This document shows, in pieces, positions 53,076-62,148 of a DNA stretch of 64,000 nt. The DNA comes from Paracoccaceae bacterium (lineage in GTDB: Bacteria > Pseudomonadota > Alphaproteobacteria > Rhodobacterales > Rhodobacteraceae). How positions within the stretch are numbered: the first letter of the stretch is position 1; every line of letters begins with the position of its first letter. Position numbers and translations under genes: made by a program. Location: assembly GCA_022824005.1 (NCBI GenBank), contig JAJEBG010000019.1:1-64000 (forward strand), read 5' to 3'. The notes below the pieces were generated by a model, which was not told where the DNA came from, did not search any database, and saw nothing but the letters and a program-made list of their open reading frames with translations.

Positions 53076-54368
53076 TTATTTACCGATACAAAAACCGGCA
53101 AAAACTTCATCAAGTACATGTTCAATATCTACGTTTCCAATCAGAGTTTCAAGTTGATTTATCGAAAGCCAAATTTCTTCAGCCGCCAATTCGATCCGAT
53201 TCACTTTCATCATTGAGTCTCTCGCTATCTTCAAATGCCCGATACCGCCCTCTATGGCGGCTCGATGTCGAGCATGCGCAGCGGTCATCGCTATTCCTGA
53301 ACGCTTTTCCAATTCATCGGCGAGGGATTGCGTCAAATGATCCACGCCGAATCCCGTCAGGCCAGAAATCCCGTTTGGTGGTGGAGGACGATAGAGATCG
53401 GCCTTGCATTTTAAAATCAAATCACCGGTCAAAAATTCGGGACTATTGTCTGGAACCCCATCACCCTCGACAAGAAAGACCCGCAGATCAGCTTCCTTAG
53501 CCCTTTGACGGGCTTTGTTCACTCCCATTTTCTCAATCGGATCGATGGCATCTCGTATGCCGGCTAAATCAAGCAAAGTTACGGCCAATCCGGCGATTTC
53601 CATTCGCACTTCAATGACATCACGCGTCGTGCCAGAGCGTTCAGACGTAAGGGCGGCTTCGCGGCCAGCAAGACAGTTCAACAAGGTTGATTTTCCTGTA
53701 TTTGGAGCCCCAACGATGGCCACTTCAAAACCATCACGGATACGCTCCGCGGCTTGGACGCCTTGAATCTCCTTTTCTAAAGACTGGATCAGATCTTCTA
53801 TCCTATCATGCGTTGAAGACATCAGATCATGGGGCAAATCTTCATCAGAGAAATCAAGTGATGCCTCTAAAATTGCCGCACATTGGGTTAGACTCTGTCG
53901 CCACTCTTCAACCCTTTGTCCAAGTTCACCGCGAAAAAGTCGCAAGGCTTGTCGCCGCTGCGCATCTGTTTCGGCATCAATAAGATCTCCGAGCCCCTCA
54001 ATCTCTGAAAGATTCAGGCGACCATTCATCAGCGCTTGCAGGGTAAATTCCCCTGCTTCAGCCATACGCAATCCCTCTAGTGAACCTAAGGCCGCGAGAA
54101 CCGATTTGACCGTCGCCACGCCCCCATGAACATGAAATTCAACACTATCCTCACCCGTATAGCTGGCGCCTTTCGGGAAATAGAGTATGAGCGATGTATC
54201 AAGATGGCCCCATTCAGGCGAGTGCAATCGCCGCAGCGTCGATTGTCGAGGCGGCGGGAGAACACCAGCCAATTCGATGGCCGCGGTCGGGGATTTCGGT
54301 CCTGAAATGCGTATCACGGCTACGCCCGCTTTGCCGCGAGCAGAGGACAAGGCAAAAATGGTGTCCAT
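53076..54368 (-). CDS. mnmE: tRNA modification GTPase MnmE
   Basis: A 430-residue three-domain GTPase. N-terminal folate-binding part 'TIFALSSARGKAGVAVIRISGP', G domain with P-loop 'GAPNTGKSTLLNCLAG' and 'LLDLAGIRD', and the C-terminal 'FCIGK' Cys motif needed for the wobble-uridine modification with MnmG. Lies 22 bases after rho. The usual next gene, mnmG, has been displaced. Confidence 0.95.
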   Translation of the reverse strand: MDTIFALSSARGKAGVAVIRISGPKSPTAAIELAGVLPPPRQSTLRRLHSPEWGHLDTSLILYFPKGASYTGEDSVEFHVHGGVATVKSVLAALGSLEGLRMAEAGEFTLQALMNGRLNLSEIEGLGDLIDAETDAQRRQALRLFRGELGQRVEEWRQSLTQCAAILEASLDFSDEDLPHDLMSSTHDRIEDLIQSLEKEIQGVQAAERIRDGFEVAIVGAPNTGKSTLLNCLAGREAALTSERSGTTRDVIEVRMEIAGLAVTLLDLAGIRDAIDPIEKMGVNKARQRAKEADLRVFLVEGDGVPDNSPEFLTGDLILKCKADLYRPPPPNGISGLTGFGVDHLTQSLADELEKRSGIAMTAAHARHRAAIEGGIGHLKIARDSMMKVNRIELAAEEIWLSINQLETLIGNVDIEHVLDEVFAGFCIGK

Positions 54369-54390
54369 TCCTTCAATCCATGAAGAAATA

Positions 54391-55680
54391 TCAGTTCTTC
54401 ATAGAATTGAAAAAGTCAGCATTTGTTTTTGTGGCTTTAATTCGAGGCAACAGAAATTCAATCGCTTCTGTTGTCCCCATCGGATTGAGTATACGACGAA
54501 GAATATACATTTTGTGAAGTTCTTGCTGCTCCACCAGCAAGTCTTCCTTGCGGGTACCAGATTTCAGAATGTCTATGGCCGGGAACATTCGCTTGTCAGC
54601 AATTTTCCGATCAAGCACGATCTCTGAATTTCCTGTGCCCTTGAATTCCTCGAAAATCACCTCATCCATACGGCTGCCTGTATCAATCAGAGCGGTCGCG
54701 ATAATGGTCAATGAACCTCCCTCTTCGATATTACGCGCCGCGCCAAAAAAACGTTTTGGCCTTTGCAAGGCGTTGGCATCTACACCGCCACTCAAGACTT
54801 TCCCAGACGATGGCACCACCGCATTGAACGCCCGTCCTAGTCGGGTAATGGAATCAAGCAAGATCACCACGTCACGTTTGTTTTCGACCAGCCGTTTCGC
54901 CTTTTCAATCACCATTTCAGACACTTCAACATGGCGTTCGGCTCTTTCGTCAAAGGTTGAAGCAATAACCTCACCATCAACGCTTCGCTGCATATCGGTG
55001 ACTTCTTCGGGTCGCTCGTCAATGAGGAGAACAATCAAAAAACACTCAGGATGATTTTCTGAAATCGAGTGGGCGATATTCTGTAATAAGACCGTCTTGC
55101 CGGTTCGAGGCGGGGCCACGATCAAGGCCCTTTGTCCTTTGCCAAGCGGGGCCACCAAATCAATGACGCGAGCCGACCAGTCCTGAACATCCGGTTTATT
55201 GACCTCCATCATCAATCGTTCATCGGGATAAAGCGGCGTTAGATTGTCAAAGGCAACAAGATGCCGAGACGCTTCTGGTGCATGAAAGTTGATGGTCGAG
55301 ACGCCATCAAGACTAAAATATCGCTCCTCTTTGACCGTGGTATCGCCGCGATTGGGCGCGATAATACCGCCCCCAACCGTCGCCCCTGTTCGTAGCCCGT
55401 ATTTGCGAATAATTTTTGGGTGAACATAAATGTCATCAGGTCCGGGAAGATAATTTGACTCGGGTGAACGCAGCATTGCAAATCCATCCGAGAGAATTTT
55501 TGCAACCCCATCTCCGTAGGTCTCCCAACCATCTTGGGCACGGGCGCGCATGATCTCATACATCATGGTTCCCTTATCCATTGAGGAGGCCCCCTCTATC
55601 TCTAACTCCTCTGCCATGGTTACCAATCGCTTCGGTGTCATGGTCTTCAACTCAGAAAGTGAAATCCTTTCTTCAGGCAT
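54391..55680 (-). CDS. rho: Transcription termination factor Rho
   Basis: A 429-residue hexameric RNA helicase. Rho N-domain '[25 protein letters not shown]', RNA-binding cold-shock part '[33 protein letters not shown]', Walker A '[15 protein letters not shown]' and '[16 protein letters not shown]'. Length is standard. Transcribed from a good promoter (55762-55791) with a leader of about 75 bases, in which autoregulation by termination is common for rho. Confidence 0.96.
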   Translation of the reverse strand: MPEERISLSELKTMTPKRLVTMAEELEIEGASSMDKGTMMYEIMRARAQDGWETYGDGVAKILSDGFAMLRSPESNYLPGPDDIYVHPKIIRKYGLRTGATVGGGIIAPNRGDTTVKEERYFSLDGVSTINFHAPEASRHLVAFDNLTPLYPDERLMMEVNKPDVQDWSARVIDLVAPLGKGQRALIVAPPRTGKTVLLQNIAHSISENHPECFLIVLLIDERPEEVTDMQRSVDGEVIASTFDERAERHVEVSEMVIEKAKRLVENKRDVVILLDSITRLGRAFNAVVPSSGKVLSGGVDANALQRPKRFFGAARNIEEGGSLTIIATALIDTGSRMDEVIFEEFKGTGNSEIVLDRKIADKRMFPAIDILKSGTRKEDLLVEQQELHKMYILRRILNPMGTTEAIEFLLPRIKATKTNADFFNSMKN

Positions 55681-55761
55681 TTAAATATCCTTTGATTATC
55701 GCAAGCCTTGCGGCCTCTCTGTCATGTCGGGGAATTATCGGGCTGGCGCGCCCATCATTTG

Positions 55762-55791
55762 ATTGTACACGCACCTGATCAGACCTGTCAA
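55762..55791 (-). promoter_or_regulatory. Sigma70-type promoter of rho
   Basis: On the minus strand a perfect TTGACA (55786-55791), an 18-base spacer and TACAAT (55762-55767). Start of transcription is expected near 55755, about 75 bases before the rho ATG. Confidence 0.7.
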
Positions 55792-55853
55792 GCGCCGAGA
55801 AAGGTATTTTGACCAACAACGGGAGTCTCCATCCATGACCGAATAACGCTTTC

Positions 55854-56297
55854 TCAAAATGGACGAACAATCACCATGATCACAATGACAATCAATAGCA
55901 CCGTTGGCACCTCATTCATCCTTCGGAACATTTTGGCACTGAGGCGACAGTCTCCATTGAGCAAATCTCGCCTTCGTGCCGCTAACCAAAATTGAAACCA
56001 AGTCATTGCCAAGATGGCGGCAAGTTTGAGCCAGGGCCAAAACGCCTGCCAATCTATAATGCCCGGAACCCATAGCAGTAAGAGACCAAAAATCCATGTC
56101 AGTAGCATGGCCGGTGTCGCGATAATTTGAAGCAAACGCCTTTCCATCACCGAAAAAATGTCGTGCGAATTTGACTCTCGTCCACCGCTGCTAACATGAT
56201 AAGAATAAAGTCGCGGCAAGTAGAAAAGAGCGGCCATCCAAGCGACCATGGATATGATATGCAAGGCTTTGAGCCAGGGGTATAGAACAATCATCAT
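55854..56297 (-). CDS. hemJ: HemJ, protoporphyrinogen IX oxidase (UPF0093 family)
   Basis: A 147-residue four-helix inner-membrane protein. 'WLKALHIISMVAWMAALFYLPRLYSYH' carries the conserved His residues that bind haem, and 'RMNEVPTVLLIVIVIMVIVRPF' closes it as in other HemJ proteins. It catalyses the oxidation step before haem synthesis. Located at the origin edge next to rho; hemE and hemH, which precede it in many alphaproteobacteria, are absent here. Confidence 0.93.
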   Translation of the reverse strand: MMIVLYPWLKALHIISMVAWMAALFYLPRLYSYHVSSGGRESNSHDIFSVMERRLLQIIATPAMLLTWIFGLLLLWVPGIIDWQAFWPWLKLAAILAMTWFQFWLAARRRDLLNGDCRLSAKMFRRMNEVPTVLLIVIVIMVIVRPF

Positions 56298-56379
56298 GAC
56301 GATTTCGTTTCAATAACCTACAGACCTTATAATATAAATAAATAAATAAATAGTAATATATTTTGTTGATGTTGGAGGC

Positions 56380-56397
56380 TGTGGAAATTGTGAATAA
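56380..56397 (-). promoter_or_regulatory. Tandem DnaA boxes
   Basis: TGTGGAAAT directly followed by TGTGAATAA. The second is the exact complement of TTATTCACA and matches TTATNCACA; the first differs at two positions. Both face the AT-rich stretch 20 bases to the left. Confidence 0.7.
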
Positions 56398-56622
56398 GTA
56401 AAAATTTTTGAGAGATTTCGATTTTTTTGAAGCCTGATAGCAACTGTTAACAGATTGTTTTGACACCAAAAAGAGATGACAATTCTGGCAACAGATACGA
56501 GAGGGTTGGATCGTTATGAATATTGGATATGATGGTAATTCTTGAGTATAAAGCCATGAGAGATTCTGGAAAACGCGCGTATCATTGAATTTTCATCACT
56601 CATCAACCTCACCATTCATGGC

Positions 56623-56631
56623 TTATCAACA
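56623..56631 (+). promoter_or_regulatory. DnaA-box-like site near maf
   Basis: TTATCAACA, one mismatch from TTATCCACA, 15 bases before the maf start; could be a weak DnaA site of the origin and also affect maf transcription. Confidence 0.45.
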
Positions 56632-56645
56632 GGTTTATTGAAGAG

Positions 56646-57245
56646 ATGACAGTTGGTATTGTGCTCGCTTCTGGCTCAAAAACCCGCAGGAAGATATTGG
56701 AGAACGCGGGGATTTCTCTCGTTGTTGAACCGGCTAGAGTTGATGAACAATCGTATCGACAATCACTTGAGGCGGAAGGCGCGAATCCGCTATCAATGGC
56801 CACCGCGTTGGCTGAAATAAAGTCGCGACGCGTATCTCACCGACACCCGCAAAACCTCACCATCGGGTGCGATCAAATTCTGGAATTCGAGGGCAAAAGC
56901 CGTGGCAAGGCGGCGGATATGTCAGTGGCGAGGGAATTCTTGCGGGAATTGCGGGGTCACACACATCAACTTCATTCGGCGGCGGTGATTTGCCAAGATT
57001 CACAACCTGTTTGGCGAGATGTCTCAACGGCTCATGTTACCTTCAGACACTTCTCTGATACCTTTCTGGAAAATTACCTCCAAAACGTCGGTCCAGAAAT
57101 CCTTGATAGTGTGGGCGGCTATCAGATTGAAGGTCAGGGAATTCGATTGATTGCTAACCTTCGAGGCGATATCTATGCCGTATTGGGCTTGCCAATGATC
57201 CAACTTCTTGGCTATTTAGTGAGAAGGGGGGCGATTGACGGCTAA
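56646..57245 (+). CDS. maf: Maf-family nucleotide pyrophosphatase
   Basis: A 199-residue house-cleaning enzyme hydrolysing non-canonical or modified nucleoside triphosphates. 'VLASGSKTRRKILENAGI' is the Maf N-terminus, 'KSRRVSHRHPQNLTIGCDQILEFEGK' carries the catalytic Asp, and 'VGGYQIEGQGIRLI' the C-terminal motif. First gene right of the origin; its stop overlaps the aroE start by one base. Confidence 0.93.
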   Translation: MTVGIVLASGSKTRRKILENAGISLVVEPARVDEQSYRQSLEAEGANPLSMATALAEIKSRRVSHRHPQNLTIGCDQILEFEGKSRGKAADMSVAREFLRELRGHTHQLHSAAVICQDSQPVWRDVSTAHVTFRHFSDTFLENYLQNVGPEILDSVGGYQIEGQGIRLIANLRGDIYAVLGLPMIQLLGYLVRRGAIDG

Positions 57246-58096
57246 TGGATTCACAACCTAGAAGGCCATTCCTGACGGGCGTGATAGGTGAACCCATTGG
57301 GCATTCCCTATCACCACTTATCCACGCTCACTGGCTTCAGCAGCACCAGATTGTAGGTCATTATGTTCCGCTGGAAGTCACAAGAAGTGATTTGGCCGCC
57401 GTCGTCAATTTGCTGCCGCGAATGGGATTTCGCGGTGTCAATATCACCATACCCCACAAGGAATCGGTTCTCAAAATTTGCGACTCGGTGTCTGACCAAG
57501 CGGCATTAATTGGGGCCGTCAACACTTTGACAATCCTTGATGGAGAGAAAATTCATGGCCATAATACGGATGCCTATGGAATCATTCAAAGTTTGAAAAC
57601 AGAGAGTCAGGTTGAAGGAACTTGGAAAGCCGAAGATGGACCCATTTTGGTGTTGGGAGCTGGTGGGGCGGCTAAAGCGGTCGTCTTTGGGTTGATTTCA
57701 GATGGCGCGAAGGAGATCCATATTGTCAATCGGACGCGAGAGAAGGCAGAATTGATCAAAAAGGAATATGGAACCCGCATTTCTGTCCATAGTCGGCCAG
57801 CTTTGGAACATTTGGTCAGCAAAATGCAAACCATAATCAACACCACGTCGCTTGGAATGGAAGGAAAACAATCGCTGCCCTTTCCCTACGACGAACTGGT
57901 CGCCAAGACGGTTGTGTTAGACCTTGTTTACGCGCCGCTTTGGACTGAGCTTCTTCGCGAGGCGAAAAAGCGGGATTGTACAGTGATCAATGGCTTGGGT
58001 ATGTTGCTTCATCAAGCGGCCCTGTCTTTCAAGCATTGGTTCAATATCCTCCCAACAGTCGATGTCTCTCTCCGTGAAGCGGTTCTGTCCAAATGA
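57245..58096 (+). CDS. aroE: Shikimate dehydrogenase
   Basis: A 283-residue NADPH enzyme of aromatic amino acid synthesis. 'GEPIGHSLSPLIHAHWL' (shikimate binding), 'GVNITIPHKE' with the catalytic Lys, 'AVNTL', the nucleotide loop 'VLGAGGAAKAVVFGL' and 'GLGMLLHQAALSFKHWF' at the end are all standard. Start overlaps maf, stop overlaps coaE by four bases. Confidence 0.95.
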   Translation: MDSQPRRPFLTGVIGEPIGHSLSPLIHAHWLQQHQIVGHYVPLEVTRSDLAAVVNLLPRMGFRGVNITIPHKESVLKICDSVSDQAALIGAVNTLTILDGEKIHGHNTDAYGIIQSLKTESQVEGTWKAEDGPILVLGAGGAAKAVVFGLISDGAKEIHIVNRTREKAELIKKEYGTRISVHSRPALEHLVSKMQTIINTTSLGMEGKQSLPFPYDELVAKTVVLDLVYAPLWTELLREAKKRDCTVINGLGMLLHQAALSFKHWFNILPTVDVSLREAVLSK

Positions 58097-58695
58097 ACAA
58101 TAAACGGTTTTGTCTCGGCCTCACCGGTTCAATTGGAATGGGAAAGACAACGGTCGCGGCGATGTTTGCGGCCCACGACGTATCTATTTGGAATGCCGAT
58201 GACGCGGTCAATAGGATTTATCAGACGGGGGGTGGTGGCAGCCAAGCTTTACGCGATATCGTTCCCAAAAATGTGTGTGAGCCGGGGGATCGGATCAACA
58301 AGAAAAAGCTACGGACGCTCCTTGAGGACGAGCCGAACCTTCTCAACAAGATTGAAAGCGCCATTCATCCCTTGGTCAAACGTGATCGCCAGGACTTCAT
58401 GTCAAGAACAAAAAATGGCATCGTCGTGGCCGAAGTTCCATTGCTCTTTGAGACTCAATCACAGTCAGAATTTGATGCCGTTGCGGTCGTTGTGGCACCG
58501 GCCGAAATTCAGAAAGATCGGGTTATGAAACGAGAGGGGATGACGCGCGAGCGATTTGAATTGTTGAGAGGTCGCCAAATGCCAGATGCCGAAAAACGGC
58601 GGCGCGCCGATTACGTCATCTGTTCTCTGAACAAGGACACCGCCAAAAGGGATGTGATCGCCATTTTATCGCGAATAAGGGGTTCGAAAGAATGA
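58093..58695 (+). CDS. coaE: Dephospho-CoA kinase
   Basis: A 200-residue kinase for the last step of CoA synthesis. P-loop 'GLTGSIGMGKTTVAAMF', 'NADDAVNRIYQTGG', 'IESAIHPLVKRDRQDFM' and 'VAEVPLLFET' fit CoaE. Overlaps aroE and dnaQ by four bases each. Confidence 0.95.
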   Translation: MNNKRFCLGLTGSIGMGKTTVAAMFAAHDVSIWNADDAVNRIYQTGGGGSQALRDIVPKNVCEPGDRINKKKLRTLLEDEPNLLNKIESAIHPLVKRDRQDFMSRTKNGIVVAEVPLLFETQSQSEFDAVAVVVAPAEIQKDRVMKREGMTRERFELLRGRQMPDAEKRRRADYVICSLNKDTAKRDVIAILSRIRGSKE

Positions 58696-59399
58696 CATTG
58701 TTGGCTTTTGATGTCGAAACCACAGGTCTGAAAATTGAAGATGGAGACCGGATCATCGAAATTGGATTGGTGGAACTTGATACCAATCTCATGGAACTGA
58801 CGGGCCGAGAATTTCATCAATACCTCAATCCAGAACGCTGGATCACTGAGGACGCTTTGAGTGTTCATGGACTGGACAATGACTTCTTACAGGACAAACC
58901 AAAATTTAGTGAAATTTCACAGGAATTGCGTGATTTTATTGGCGATTGTCAGCTCATCGCTCACAATGCACAATTTGATCTTGGATTTCTCAACCACGAG
59001 TTCAAACGCGTCAAATCACCAATAATTCCATCGAAGAAGGTGCTCGATTCGTTAGAGATAGCGCGCCGTGAATTGCCGCATCTCAGTCGATTCAGCCTTG
59101 ATGCGCTGTGCCGACATTTTGAACTTGACTTGAGCCGTCGTCAAAAACACGGCGCGCTTGTTGATGCGATGCTGCTCGCGGAGGTTTATTTCCGCTTGCT
59201 TGGGAATGGTCGAGATCTTTTTGAGTCTTCTGAGAGCGAAGACCAAAAAGGAAGATCGAGATTGTTCCACAACGATCAAGCCGTCGCCAAAAAACGTCCC
59301 AGACCCCTCCCTTCTCTTCTCACCGCCGAGGAGAAACAGATGCACCAAGAAAAAATGAAAGAGTTGGGTGAAAAAGTTCTATGGGCTCAATATTTGTAG
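58692..59399 (+). CDS. dnaQ: DNA polymerase III epsilon subunit (3'-5' proofreading exonuclease)
   Basis: A 235-residue DEDDh exonuclease. ExoI 'AFDVETTGLKIEDGDRIIEIGLVEL', ExoII 'LIAHNAQFDLGFLNHE' and ExoIII 'QKHGALVDAMLLAEVYFRL' are intact; the tail of about 60 residues would bind the alpha subunit. Last gene of maf-aroE-coaE-dnaQ; its stop is two bases from that of convergent secB. Confidence 0.94.
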   Translation: MTLLAFDVETTGLKIEDGDRIIEIGLVELDTNLMELTGREFHQYLNPERWITEDALSVHGLDNDFLQDKPKFSEISQELRDFIGDCQLIAHNAQFDLGFLNHEFKRVKSPIIPSKKVLDSLEIARRELPHLSRFSLDALCRHFELDLSRRQKHGALVDAMLLAEVYFRLLGNGRDLFESSESEDQKGRSRLFHNDQAVAKKRPRPLPSLLTAEEKQMHQEKMKELGEKVLWAQYL

Positions 59400-59400
59400 A

Positions 59401-59889
59401 CTAAGCCTTGTCTGAGGTTTTGGGTTTTCGAAGCATCTCATTTTCATAAATGGCCGAAAAATTGATGAGTTCCATATTGTAGGGTGAGAAACCGCCATCG
59501 CGCGTGGTATCGGCCACAATTCGGCGAACGAACGGAAACATCAAGTGCGGGCATTGAATCGCCAGAAAAGGTTGGAGTTGGCTTTTTGGCATTTTGTCGA
59601 CCTGAAACAAGCCACAATAGTCGACTTCCATAATGTAAGCCGTCTGTTTTCCGCTCTTCCCCTCAAGATGGACTTTCATAGACACCAGATACAAGTTGTT
59701 ATCCTGATGGTTGATGTCCAATTGCAACTGGACATCATAATTCAACTTGTCTGTTGTCCAAATTTTGCGCTGGGCGGCAAGATTTTCGAACGACATATCG
59801 CGAATGAACTGTCCCGGCGAAGTGACGGCGATGGTGGAACCTCCGCCATCTTGGACGGCCTGTCCATTGCTCTTTTTTTTGTCAGTCAT
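59401..59889 (-). CDS. secB: Protein-export chaperone SecB
   Basis: A 162-residue tetrameric chaperone that holds preproteins unfolded for SecA. 'GQFIRDMSFENLAAQ', 'VQLQLDINHQDNNLYLVSMKVHLEGK', 'MEVDYCGLFQVDKMP' and 'CPHLMFPFVRRIVADTTRDGGFSPYNMELINF' are typical. An acidic C-terminus seen in some SecB proteins is missing; instead it ends in basic residues. Confidence 0.94.
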   Translation of the reverse strand: MTDKKKSNGQAVQDGGGSTIAVTSPGQFIRDMSFENLAAQRKIWTTDKLNYDVQLQLDINHQDNNLYLVSMKVHLEGKSGKQTAYIMEVDYCGLFQVDKMPKSQLQPFLAIQCPHLMFPFVRRIVADTTRDGGFSPYNMELINFSAIYENEMLRKPKTSDKA

Positions 59890-60110
59890 AATGATGACCC
59901 CCTTTTATGCGTGCCCAATGCCATCAATAAAGACCGCCCATTCTCGATTTGAAACGCAACGAATGTGGCTTGTCAAATCGTTTCAATTCATCAATAACCG
60001 AGAAACTCTACTATGAGAGTCTGTTCAAAGAAACCAGACGTGGGATCGGACTATGGGGTGCAAAATGGGATTTTCATCAGAGACTCTACGTGTGAGCTCA
60101 AGGTCGTGTC

Positions 60111-60821
60111 GTGATTGAAGGCGACACTCTATCGGCGCTTCATGCCGCGACCGCCTCGGTCTTATGCGGTATGGGTCTTGACAATTGCCAAGCGGTAGGG
60201 GCGACGTTGAGCAAAGTCGCCCAAATTATCTTTGCCGATATCATCCTCTCAGGTGACAATGCATTGGTCATCGCCATGGCCGCGGCGGGACTTCCCGCGG
60301 GTCAGCGCCGGATCGCCATCGTTTGTGGCCTTGCCTTGGCAGCCCTTATGCGAATCGTTTTTGCCATTATCGCGTCAATACTGCTCAAGATTCCAGGTAT
60401 CCTACTTCTTGGAGGTCTACTTCTGGCGTGGGTTTGCGTGCGTTTCTATAAAGATTTACGAGAATTTAACCGTCATCAAGATTCCCAATCCGAAAATACA
60501 GTGAAAGCGGAAACGGCCGATGGTGATACCCGTGCGTTGTTGTTTCGTGCTCTCGCGACGATTACGCTGGCCGATGTGTCGATGTCACTCGACAATGTCA
60601 TCGCCGTGGCCGCGATCGCCCGCGAAGATACCGTGATGTTGGTGATGGGCCTCGCTCTGGCCATACTCTTAATGGCGTTCTGCGCCACCATCATCATGAA
60701 AATTCTCACTCGATTTCCATTGCTATCGTGGGCTGGCCTCATCTTTCTTTGCTATTTGACATTGATTTTGCTATTTGATGGAGTCATGGATGTCGCTAGA
60801 CTTATGGGAGTGATGGTCTAA
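60111..60821 (+). CDS. TerC/YjbE-family integral membrane protein
   Basis: A 236-residue protein with seven to eight helices and the two TerC repeats 'IIFADIILSGDNALVIAMAAAGLP' and 'ITLADVSMSLDNVIAVAAIARED', each with the Asp residues thought to bind metal. YjbE-like members export manganese or supply it to secreted enzymes. Start is a GTG at 60111; the first 30 residues look non-conserved, so an inner ATG may be the real start. I saw no yybP-ykoY-type manganese riboswitch upstream. Confidence 0.85.
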   Translation: MIEGDTLSALHAATASVLCGMGLDNCQAVGATLSKVAQIIFADIILSGDNALVIAMAAAGLPAGQRRIAIVCGLALAALMRIVFAIIASILLKIPGILLLGGLLLAWVCVRFYKDLREFNRHQDSQSENTVKAETADGDTRALLFRALATITLADVSMSLDNVIAVAAIAREDTVMLVMGLALAILLMAFCATIIMKILTRFPLLSWAGLIFLCYLTLILLFDGVMDVARLMGVMV

Positions 60822-60964
60822 ACGGCGACATAATGATGGGAGAAATGCATCCGGGAGAGACACTCTCGTTTGTTTGGATCACGCGATGACAGGATTTCTT
60901 TCGCTTTCAACGACGCGTGATGATAAAGACAAGAAAGCGTATAGGATAAATTAGGAGGTAAACC

Positions 60965-62059
60965 ATGTTTAACACATTTAAATTGGCCGCGATCTCAATG
61001 ATGGTGGCGTCGTTTGCTTTTGCCGTCGCACAGGCCGAGACGGTATTAAGGATTCAATCTGCGACACCGGCCACCGCTGACGAACACCTGATGCTTGAAC
61101 AATTTGCCCAAGATGTGGCCGATTTGACCAATGGCGAAGTGCAATTCGAAGTGCTGCCCGCCGGTGCGGTCGTGGGTGTGGGTGATATTATCGACGCCGT
61201 TGATTCAGGTCTCGTTGATGGTGGTTTTGCTTGGACGCATTATTGGTCCGGAAAACATCCAGCCGCTATGCTGTTTGGCTCGCCCGTCGCTGGCGCTGGC
61301 CTCGGAATTGACAATATCGCGTTCCTATCGTGGTTTCTCTATGGTGGCGGAAGCCAACTCTATGACCAGTTATGGGATGAAATGGGTGTCAATGTGAAAG
61401 GCTTTATGCTTCAGCCGGTAGGGCCCGAAGCTCTCGGTTGGTTCAGCGAGCCGATCAACTCAATGGACGATTTCCGCAAATACCGCTTCCGCACACCTCC
61501 AGGTATCCCGGGCCAGACCTATAAGGATATCGGTGTCGCCTCGGTGGCGATGGGCGGCGGTGATATTCTGCCGGCCCTTGAGCAAGGGACGATTGACGCG
61601 GCTGAATGGTGCTGCCCAAAACCAGACAGTATTTTTGGCTTTCAAAAGGTCTTGAAACATTACTATCTGCAAGGACTTCATCAAGTTGTCGTTAATGCTG
61701 ACCTCTACCTTAATGGAGATGTCTACGACAAACTGACAGATCACCAGAAGAAATCCATAGAAGTCGCGGCCAACGCGTCGTTGATTAAGTCCTTGGGTTA
61801 CCGAATCTATGAGAACGGTAAAGCGTTGAAAGACCTGACCGAAAACCATGGAGTTCAGCTTCACGATACGCCAGCAGACTACTTTCCCGCGTACATGAAT
61901 GCGGCCAAGGCGACACTGCAGAAAAACGCTGCCGAAAATGAGTTTTTCTCGAAGGTTTGGAACAGCCAGCGTGAATTTGCAGAGATTGCTGTCCCGTTTT
62001 GGGCAGGTGCACAAACGTCGAATGCGGGTCTCGGTAAAGCATTTGCTGATGCTCAGTAA
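60965..62059 (+). CDS. dctP: TRAP transporter substrate-binding protein, DctP family (second system)
   Basis: A 364-residue periplasmic binding protein with signal peptide 'MFNTFKLAAISMMVASFAFAVAQA' and an unusually strong ribosome site (TAGGAGGTAA). 'DDFRKYRFRTPPGIPGQTYKDIGVASVAMGGGDILPALEQGTIDAAEW' contains the ligand-binding Arg and the family's Glu-Trp. 'CCPKPDSIFGFQKVLKHYY' resembles the TakP/2-oxoacid and mannitol/chloroaromatic subgroup. Followed by a hairpin and the fused DctQM permease. Confidence 0.9.
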   Translation: MFNTFKLAAISMMVASFAFAVAQAETVLRIQSATPATADEHLMLEQFAQDVADLTNGEVQFEVLPAGAVVGVGDIIDAVDSGLVDGGFAWTHYWSGKHPAAMLFGSPVAGAGLGIDNIAFLSWFLYGGGSQLYDQLWDEMGVNVKGFMLQPVGPEALGWFSEPINSMDDFRKYRFRTPPGIPGQTYKDIGVASVAMGGGDILPALEQGTIDAAEWCCPKPDSIFGFQKVLKHYYLQGLHQVVVNADLYLNGDVYDKLTDHQKKSIEVAANASLIKSLGYRIYENGKALKDLTENHGVQLHDTPADYFPAYMNAAKATLQKNAAENEFFSKVWNSQREFAEIAVPFWAGAQTSNAGLGKAFADAQ

Positions 62060-62080
62060 TCAACCTGTATCTGGTTGATT
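62058..62080 (+). terminator. Hairpin between dctP and dctQM
   Basis: AATCAACC, seven-base loop, GGTTGATT: a perfect 8-bp stem starting within the dctP stop codon. A second, GC-rich imperfect hairpin follows at about 62101-62135. No U-run, so likely mRNA protection or partial termination that lowers permease relative to binding protein. Confidence 0.55.
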
Positions 62081-62148
62081 GACTAGCCAAATAACGCAAA
62101 CGCCGCTGGCGGGGTTGACCCTCGCCGGTGGCGGCAAGGTATTTGCGG

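Larger units (their letters stand above)
56298..56645. other. Putative chromosomal replication origin (oriC)
   Basis: A 348-base gap between divergent hemJ and maf. It has an AT-only stretch (56329-56360, TAATATAAATAAATAAATAA...) suited to unwinding, next to two DnaA-box-like sites in tandem and a third near maf. Core genes on both sides point away from it. In Caulobacter and related genomes the origin lies in this neighbourhood. No gene is visible inside. Confidence 0.75.

Noticed and set aside
59890-60110. Manganese (yybP-ykoY) riboswitch before the TerC-family gene
   Set aside because: No GGGGAGUAG-type core or matching stems could be found by eye.
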